62,000 nt of DNA from Acanthaster planci (Eukaryota; Echinodermata; Asteroidea; Valvatida; Acanthasteridae): contig NW_019091450.1 in NCBI RefSeq assembly GCF_001949145.1, positions 1,968,135 through 2,030,134 on the forward strand. Reading direction: 5' to 3'. Made by a program: the position numbers and the translations under genes. Positions 54,335-62,000 of the stretch are shown here, one piece after another (position 1 is the first letter of the stretch; every line of letters begins with the position of its first letter). The notes below the pieces were generated by a model. It made no database searches and was not told where the DNA came from. It saw only the letters and a list, made by a program, of their open reading frames with translations.

Positions 54335-57324
54335 ATGCCCTTCAACGTTGAAGGTGTGCGTGATTTTATATTTGTATTACCTAACAGTGGCTCTAGACAC
54401 GGACGCACATTTCGATATTAAGTGAATTCCAGTTGTAATGGTTTGCTTGTCAAAAAAGTGGTTAAGTTGAAAATCTTGTTTGAAAAGTAGAACATTACAT
54501 GTGTATATGAAACGCTTTGAGATGATACTTACTCATCAGCATTTTAAATGCCTTTTTATTCTCCTCTGGCATACATTTGTTAAGACTGCATACTCGGTGT
54601 TCTCTTGGGACCGACCGAGAAAGCTAACCAATCTTTTGACAAAGCCTTGGACAACGTAATTGACTGCAGTGTTCAAAATATACATCTGTGATGGGACATT
54701 TTCCCGTCGCAAAATACACAAAGTTATCAGCACTTCTGAGGAGGGGACGCGCTGACGTACCAGTAATTATTTTTTATATAAGTAATACATTTAGATGTGC
54801 ATAGTTGTAGTGCATTGTGTAGTTTCTAATTTGAGGTGATAAAATATCTACGATTAGGAGTCGATATGGAGAAGGTTGTAATCAGTAATAAAACGAGTAC
54901 TTGTAACTACTGTTATTGGTTCTAGCTAGGTTATCAGTATAGTAAGACACACAGAAAAAGTGCCTCAGTACTTTTATTCACTATTAAAAGGAGGTTTGGT
55001 ATGATGCCACTGATTCAACAAGAAGACACGCAAAGTAAAAACTGGACTCTTAATGAAATTTCTTCGCTGCTTAGTTCGTCACGCTTACATGGAGTATAAG
55101 TTGATGTCAGAGTTAATCTCGGTGCGCATGCGCCTCATAGGAGTGTAGAATAATAAGGGCTTGTATTTTAAGCGTGGTCTATTAAATAAACAGATTTATT
55201 TTATGTCATCCATATATTCGATCTGTTTTATTGCTAGGTTTTGAGTAGGCTTTTGAGCTCTTTTGCCCATGTGAGGTAAGAACTGAAGCAGTTTCACGAC
55301 GGTATCACAGCTTCTAGGGCCTGCCTGCACTAAATAGTTGATACGCTCATTTCTAAACCTGCAGATATCTTAAATCTACACTGTAATTGACCTTAATTTT
55401 ATTGGCGTGGATAAAATCTTTCAACATAAATGGTTGGCCTTGCTCCAAACAGTCGTTTGTTAGTACATCCCTCCCCTTTTCAATATGTCGGGGAGAATTC
55501 GGTAGACTTGAAGAAAGAAAAAAGTACAGAATGCCTCATCCAACACTGTCCTTCGTATATACGCACGGCTGATATCTTTCAAATATTAATTTATTCTGCT
55601 TTATAGCCTTTACCTGTAAACAACCTGTATATAATCTTTAAAATGGCTGGAATGTTTCTTTCACAGCCAAGGTAATTGCACAACATGGTGCTCTGCTACA
55701 AAAGTTGGCGCGAGCCCATTTGCTAGGACGGTCCACTCACAGTTATAGGGATCATCCATTCTTTCGTCAATTTCAGGAGCACAAAAACTGTCACAGTGAT
55801 TGGGAAGGGTTGCCATGTTCGCTTCTCAATAAAGGTTTTCAATAACTGTTTTCCTCTTCTTTTTTCGATCTACACGCTGAGGAAAGCCGCGGGGTATTCT
55901 TCGTGCTTTGGTGACAGTGCCTTGAAAATGTGCAATATCTTGTCGTCTGTGTGTGTGCATTCTTAGTTAATGGCTGTGTTGGGGCCTTGATTGCTGAACG
56001 ACTTATTTTAGACGCCATTATTGTGGTGGCACCGCACTCATACGCATATTCGTCAGCTTGACGAGCGCGTGCATTGGGCAAATCATGACACCCTATTGGT
56101 CCAAGAGACATGTAACGCGCGCGTACTACCACCTGTCCATGAGCGTTTACCACCGCGGTAATGGCTTTTAATTCGGCTTCTTAAATTACACGATAGACGC
56201 AATGGCTCAGAAAGGATGACTTTGTGGATATTTTTTAAAGTGTCAACCAGCGCCTGTATAATGATGTGGAATTTTTGGTTTTGGGTTGTGGGGGTCCGGG
56301 AATGACCTTATTTTCCATCCAGCGGTCAACAAGTTTTTGTGGAGAATGTCCCTCAAAAATTGTATAATAAAGAGCAAAAGCATCGTGATGTCCTTGGTAC
56401 GGCCCACCGATATCCTCCACAATTTTATGTCCCGCATGAATGCCAGTGTAAAATATTGTTTCAAAAAGACCTTGTATATCTGAAGGAGCTAACGGTAATA
56501 AGCAGAGTCGTATAACCAGATACGCCCGCCTGCATAACACCCTTTGCCGTCCCAGTGTGTTGAAGTCTTGATGCGTCCGTGCCGATTGGCTTCAACTACG
56601 ACTGATTTCCACTGATTCATCGGTCATATCTTGGTATTAGGTAAGTCACAGCGCTTATTCAATCTCCCGCGCCTGTCACGTAGACTTCGTGCATCTTAAC
56701 TGCTTGTTTTGGTATAATTTATTTATCTTTAAAAGCAATTTATGAGAAATACTTTTACCAGTTTTATCCTACTAAAGTCCAGTTCATACTAAAGACAAAG
56801 TTGATAGCGACACGAAAGATTTGCAACAAAATTTCGTTCAAGTTGAAAATGTGCTGACTTCAATTTGCAAAGTTGCCGAGCGAATTTTTTATCTGACGTC
56901 ACAAATGGGTCTGTGTTCTATTTGGTGCCAAGTATGGTCGGCCTTTATTTTGGACACTATTGCGCCGGACAGAATCTGATCTTCAGAATCATGTTTGACC
57001 AAATGAAATTCTGTAATAATTTGTTCAAACAACAGTTAAATCAGGATTGAAAAACGTCTGTTGGGGGGGGCACAAATATGACTTGCACATAAGCTGTGTA
57101 CTTTTCAAAATTTCAAATGTAAGAGGAGGCCGATTTCTTTTGGCGATTGGCACCTGTCCCAATGGTCCTGTAGTTAAGCCCCTGCGGTAAAGCAGTATCA
57201 GAAAGCTTAACTGTGACTTGCAATTCGATGGCGACAGACTTTGCGTGTCTTGCTGTAGGTTCAGAATGTTGTTCAACGTCAAAGTCAGTGACGTGTTTGA
57301 TTTTATTTAACCTTTTTGTTACAG
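54335..57324. other. No firm gene; one weak exon candidate
   Basis: This holds the 3' flank of the coiled-coil gene and the 5' flank of the CUB-LDLa-HYR gene. A phase-1 acceptor at 55666 opens a 58-codon frame ending at 55845, with AATAAA at 55828-55833, which could be an alternative last exon but has no domain support. A CpG-rich patch lies near 56000-56170. A G run of about nine is at 57064. Overlapping open frames on the minus strand at 56235-56540 have no recognisable domain. Confidence 0.45.
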
Positions 57325-57352
57325 AATTCTCTGTCAGATACAACTTTTCAAA

Positions 57353-60300
57353 ATGCATCATTATGGAGTTGTTATCATCGTTTTCTGCTTTTTTTCCGCC
57401 GTTCAATGTCAGGGTAAGATGGAACGCATAGTTGTTGTTTTAATTACGAATGTCCATTAAGTGGGTCACTCCGTGTTTTTAGAGTCACTCAGTCAATGAA
57501 ACGGTATAGTTACATTTTAATTGAATCTGATACGAATATTTCTGGAGTTTAATGTATTGATGGGAAGTCAAAGCACCAAAGGAGTCATCAGCCCAAGTTG
57601 GTTTTACAATTTTGAATTTTATTTCAATCTAAATCCAAGCATTTGTTTTCTTTGTTTTGTTTTTAACATTTTGGAGGGGTTGCGGGGTAATCATTTTATG
57701 TTGTTTACTTGAAATGGAATCATGAATTCGAAATATCTCTATGGAATCTGTCCATTCCAAGCAATTCCAAATTGCAGGTTAAAACACAGAACAAAATTAC
57801 ATGTACCGAGTAAGACACATGAATAAAACTTTTGAAAACTCATATTGGAAAATCACTCAAAAGAAAAAAATGCATTTAGATCCAACTGCTGTTTTACCAA
57901 AGGCTCAGCATCTGTTGACCCTCTTGCAACTCAACAGTCCACCGGTCTTTTTAGTCAGCTGATTCAGCTTGATGTCTGTCAACTTTAGTCTAACAGAGAC
58001 TTAATTTGTATCGCGTTATAATCCGTTGCAGTGCGTTGTTGCATAGCAAAGGATGGAGTAATAACACTGAACCAGGTTGGCTATTCCAACAGCCGCGCAT
58101 ATGCAAAGTGAAACGCGTCAGAGGCATGTCATTTTGGAACAGCAGCACCCCCACACTTTGTTCCCAGAAGACCTTAAAAATACCGAACTAATGGCCCATT
58201 GATTCGAACGCGTTGCAAGAATACATTTGGTGTATTTTTTGCTGGAGTTACCTAACCGTTCAATCTTCCAAAGCTCTCACAGAGCAAAACATTGTCCAGG
58301 TCCCAGACGGTGAGGGCGTTGCGGTAACCTCACCCTCTTATCCAAGTGACTATCCTAACAACGTCAGCATGACCTGGATCATCCAGTGTGTAGATGGCCA
58401 GATTGTTCGACTCACGTTCTCTAGCTTTGAAACTGAGAGAGATCAAGACTATTTGTTAGCTGGTGATGGCAACGATATTACCACAGGCCAATTTTTCGTT
58501 TGGCACGGAAGTAAATCCCCACCTAATCTGATCTCCTCTGGAAGTGAAATGTGGATAAGATTCACGTCAGACTTTGAGGAGACTTCCAGCGGGTTTTTGC
58601 TGTTGGCTATATGTCTTCCATCTACAGGTAGGCCAATAAGTGACGATGAGAAAACGTTTTTCACTATAACCTGAATCAAACAATCGCTTCTTTCAATCTG
58701 ATTCTTCTCTCCAAAATATCAACATTCAAAAGTCAAAATGGAAGTATGGTGTTATGTTGATGTTGCCCGTTGTTTCTGAATTTTCCAGTCTCAACTAAGC
58801 ATGTCCTTCTTCGTTTCAGAAATTCTGACTTGTGGAGAGAATGAGTTTAATTGTGGACACTCTGTTTGCCTTGTGGATATGTGGCAGTGTGATGGTTTGA
58901 CGGACTGCTTGGATGGGAGTGATGAAGAAAACTGCGGTAAAGATAAAGTTGACAACTTGAAAAATGTTTGGATTTTTTTCAATTTGCCTTTTTCCAGAGC
59001 TGTTTAAAACATCTACTGTCATTGAATAAGCTATAATATACATGTACTAAACTTGGCTATTTCCAGAAACGCAAATTGCATTTATTTTAACCCAAAGAGA
59101 GGAGGTGGAATTCATCCCTGCCCCTTTTTTTCCTGTATCGCCGCTTTACTATTTTCATTCACCAATCCTTTGGAATTTTTTGGCATAGGCCTGATATCCC
59201 GAAGGCGGTCATATCGACTTTGAGTCTTGTCCAAACCCCATTTTTGCCGAGACATGTCGATCATACCCAAGAGTCTCCTCTCTAATGCGCACGTGGACTG
59301 ACTTGTTGCGGCCTTAAACTTCATTTGAATTGATTAAAACCTCTATTCTGATGATGGGTGTCTTTATACAAATGCAAAGTTTCGGAAATTGATTTAAGGA
59401 ATGCTACAGTTCAGTGGGGGGGGGGCAGAATCCCCTTGGCTGTGAGATGGCCCAATACAGCCTGGCTCTTTTAGGGTTAAGCTTGTGAGTATGCTTGAGT
59501 GAGGGCAATCTACCAGTTGTAAGCACTGTGCATTTATAGTTTCACCCCACACACTCTTCCAATGTCAAAGATAATATAAAAATACCGTCGCTAAGACAAT
59601 TAGTCAGAAATTGAAGAGGATATTAAGTTCCAGTACTGACCCCGTCATCATGTTAGCATAATCTGCGTTTGTGTACAGGTACATAAAAGCCTCAATATCA
59701 ACCACGTCTATAGGGCATCCAACGCTAACAAATTGTTGAACGAACTGCTTTTATATTGTGAAACATGAGTTGTAATGAAATAAGAAACTTAAGATTTTGC
59801 CGCATGAAACAAACTGGTTTGGTGATAACCGAAGGGTACTTGAGCTGAGGCAGCATCGGAATCTGTTGTCTACAGCTAGGTCTGGAAGCCCGTTTCCGAC
59901 ACGGCCTGATGATCTCTTCTACACTCCTATAACCAGGGTACCACAGTTGTTGATGACAGTTATACTTTTCATGAAATTTCCAGACAGTGAAGCACCAACC
60001 GTTACCTGCCCCAACACAGTGATGATTGGTACCGACACTGGCAGATCATTTGCTACCGTGACGTGGACACCTATACCAACAGCTACTGATAACACAGACA
60101 TACTAACCTCGAGCGACATTAGCTGTCTAGACAGTAGAGGCAATGTTGTGGTGTCTGGTGGAACAAATGAATTAGGTACAACGACAGTTACATGCCACGC
60201 AACTGATGCAGCTACAAATACAGGTTCTTGCGAGTTCAGCATCACAGTTGTCGGTCAGTATACTGTTTTTGTCGTCACTGAGGTTCCACCTAGTGGAAAG

Positions 60301-61868
60301 TCAACAACACTTAGTGTCTTGTTAGAATTGAGGCGAGTTTTACCGAACAAGTTGATATTGAAAAAGTCAACAACCCTTAGTGTCTTGTTAGAATTGAGGC
60401 GAGTTTTACCGAACAAGTTGATATTGAAAATATCTGATGCTGCCAACTTACAAAATGTAATTTCCCAATGAGATTTTCTCAGAATCTGAATCCTACTGAG
60501 GCAAGGATCCATTTTTATTCAAAATTGCATTCTTTTGGAAGCAAAAGCAATAACAACACGCCTCACTCCTGATCAACCGGTACATGATTAATAGCTTCTG
60601 GAAATGATCATTGGCAAAAGTGGATGCATCTTTTTTGATTTGCCGATGCCAAATGTGCAATGGCCGGATGCTATCTGTCCAATCTCGATATCTAGAGCTT
60701 CATACTAGCTAGGAATGCTGTTTATGATATGTGTATCAGCCTGAAATTGTTGATACTTTCGAGCGATATCCTGTGTAAGGATATCGACGAACGTAACTTT
60801 ATAGCATTTGAATAATTAATTGTGCATATTTTTCTAAACTCCAAAGGAAAGTTTGATATCTGACAGGATAAAACGATACATTTTACGCACGCAAGTAGTG
60901 AAAAACATGGGTAAATTTGTCCAGGTCGGCAAAAAGCTGTTAGATGTCGCTAATACGAAGACTAACGGTTCAAGGCATTTTGCACTGAAATAATAACATG
61001 CATCCCTTTCGTTTGGACAGGAAATCCACGATATCAAAAACAAAAATAGTATGTGAATGCTCTAGATTTTTGACAATTATGTTTGAACGCTGTTTAAAGA
61101 TAATGAATCTCCCGCGGTGACCTGTCCCAGCACTGTGACCACGGGTACCAATATGGGCAGGTCGTTTGCTACTGTGATATGGACACCAACGCCAATAGCT
61201 ACTGACAACGTAGACACATTCATCTCAAGCGACATAAGCTGTATAGACAATGCAGGCAATGTTGTGATGTCTGGTGAAATGTATGGACTAGGTACAACAG
61301 CGGTTACTTGCAGCGCTACTGATGCTGCTGCGAATACTGGATCGTGTCAGTTTATCATTGAAGTTTCAGGTACGACAACTTGTATTTAAATTTCTCCTTC
61401 ATATACAACAAATTCACCTAAAACTTTCTTCGTATCCATAAACGTTTGGTCAAGGTCAGGGGACAGCCATACAGCCTGTCCTCACTAATTTGTACTGCTT
61501 AGAATTACACCTTTTTGGCAAACTGTGCCAAATGTTGTGAAAGGGGAACAAATCAACATTCAATATATCTGTTTCAAGTCTCAACGCTCATTTTGCAGAT
61601 TTGGAACCTCCATATGTGGCCTGTCCCAACCCACTGACCATGACCAGTGGCATTGGCAGGGCAGATGCCGCTGTGACATGGACACCATTGCCATCGTCAA
61701 CAGATAACGTTGATCAGTTAACTTCAACCGACATACTGTGTGTCAGCAGCGCAGGTTTTGTCGTGGTGTCAGGAGGCATGTTTGGAGTTGGGATTACGAC
61801 AGTCATATGCAGTGCAACCGATGCTGCCATGAATATTGGCTCATGTCAATTCATCATTGAAGTCGTTG
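57353..61868 (+). CDS. Secreted CUB-LDLa-HYR multidomain protein (3' partial)
   Basis: At least 444 aa, open at the right edge. Exons, all joined in phase 1: 57353-57413 (signal peptide HHYGVVIIVFCFFSAVQC), 58283-58627 (CUB, residues 21-135, with SYPSDYPNN and TWIIQC), 58820-58936 (LDLa, with CDGLTDCLDGSDEENC, the full Ca2+-binding set), then three HYR (hyalin repeat) exons 59984-60253, 61100-61369 and 61599-61868, each exactly 270 bp. The HYRs share TCP/ACP...TW.P.P.ATDN, SC/LC, TC.ATDAA.N.GSC.F and four Cys. A leader intron acceptor ends at 57324. A further acceptor at 61992 starts another exon. HYR modules are Ig-like folds used in adhesion and matrix; CUB and LDLa bind proteins, so an extracellular adhesion or recognition role is likely. 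The CUB lacks some of the usual Cys pairs. The CUB acceptor could instead be at 58272, four residues earlier. Confidence 0.9.
60301..60432. repeat. 66-bp tandem duplication in HYR intron
   Basis: Two head-to-tail copies of a 66-bp unit beginning TCAACAAC[AC]CTTAGTGTC start at 60301 and 60367, with about one substitution through the shared part (the last few bases of copy 2 diverge). They lie in the intron between HYR exons 1 and 2. The unit is 22 codons long and stays open in the frame that runs through from the exon, but a good donor (GTCAGT) at 60254 precedes it. Confidence 0.88.
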
Positions 61869-61992
61869 GTGAGTTACTACACTGAGATTTAATTCTTGAA
61901 CAAGAATGCACAATCAATAATGTTAGTTGTTTTCCTAGCTCCTGTTTTTTTCTATTAATTTTTATTGGAACTATGGGTGGATTAATCTGCAG

Positions 61993-62000
61993 GTGACGTG
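61993..62000 (+). CDS. Start of next exon of the CUB-LDLa-HYR gene (cut by window)
   Basis: ATTAATCTGCAG ends at 61992 and is a plausible acceptor after a T-rich stretch. The 8 bases that follow (GTGACGTG) read GDV if joined in phase 1. Only the position supports this call. Confidence 0.35.

Noticed and set aside
56235-56540. 101-codon minus-strand frame
   Set aside because: Two overlapping minus-strand frames are open at once and neither resembles a known domain; a transposon relic is possible but not shown.

Overview
This is animal nuclear DNA. Genes are split by GT-AG introns of roughly 150-2,100 bp, coding density is low, base composition is A+T-leaning, and inverted-repeat (foldback/MITE-like) elements are abundant. 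The gene content (hyalin-repeat, CUB and LDLa modules, CD20-like four-TM proteins, an Ig receptor with an ITAM-like tail, LIX1 and LMW-PTP), together with very frequent TACATGTA and AGGCCTA words, suggests a marine invertebrate deuterostome. I favour an echinoderm (perhaps a sea star) or a hemichordate. That is inference; no species marker is present.

Layout. 1-6.4 kb: no convincing gene; a microsatellite and a 318-bp foldback element. 6.45-9.7 kb (+): four-exon CD20-like four-TM gene A. 9.7-15.6 kb: no gene found. 15.65-16.85 kb (-): single-exon two-Ig transmembrane receptor with an ITAM-like tail. 17-21.6 kb: nothing convincing. 21.65-24.15 kb (-) and 28.4-30.2 kb (-): CD20-like genes B and C, close tandem paralogues with the same four-exon plan as A. 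30.2-39.7 kb: no gene; a SINE-like element, foldback elements and the probable LIX1 3' UTR. 39.77-43.5 kb (-): LIX1/lowfat orthologue, four coding exons. 45.18-45.37 kb: candidate bidirectional promoter. 45.88-47.72 kb (+): low-molecular-weight protein tyrosine phosphatase (ACP1 type), five coding exons. 50.46-54.33 kb (+): seven-exon secreted protein with a coiled coil and an unrecognised Cys/Trp-rich domain. 57.35 kb to beyond the right edge (+): secreted CUB-LDLa-HYR protein, running off the window.

How the genes relate. LIX1 and ACP1 are divergent neighbours that probably share a promoter. The three CD20-like genes form a small family cluster interrupted by the Ig receptor. The Ig/ITAM-like receptor, the coiled-coil secreted protein and the CUB-LDLa-HYR protein are all surface or secreted recognition-type proteins, but nothing in the sequence shows that they act together. 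All gene models are hand-spliced from the genomic sequence; exon ends come from splice consensus, phase agreement and family comparison.
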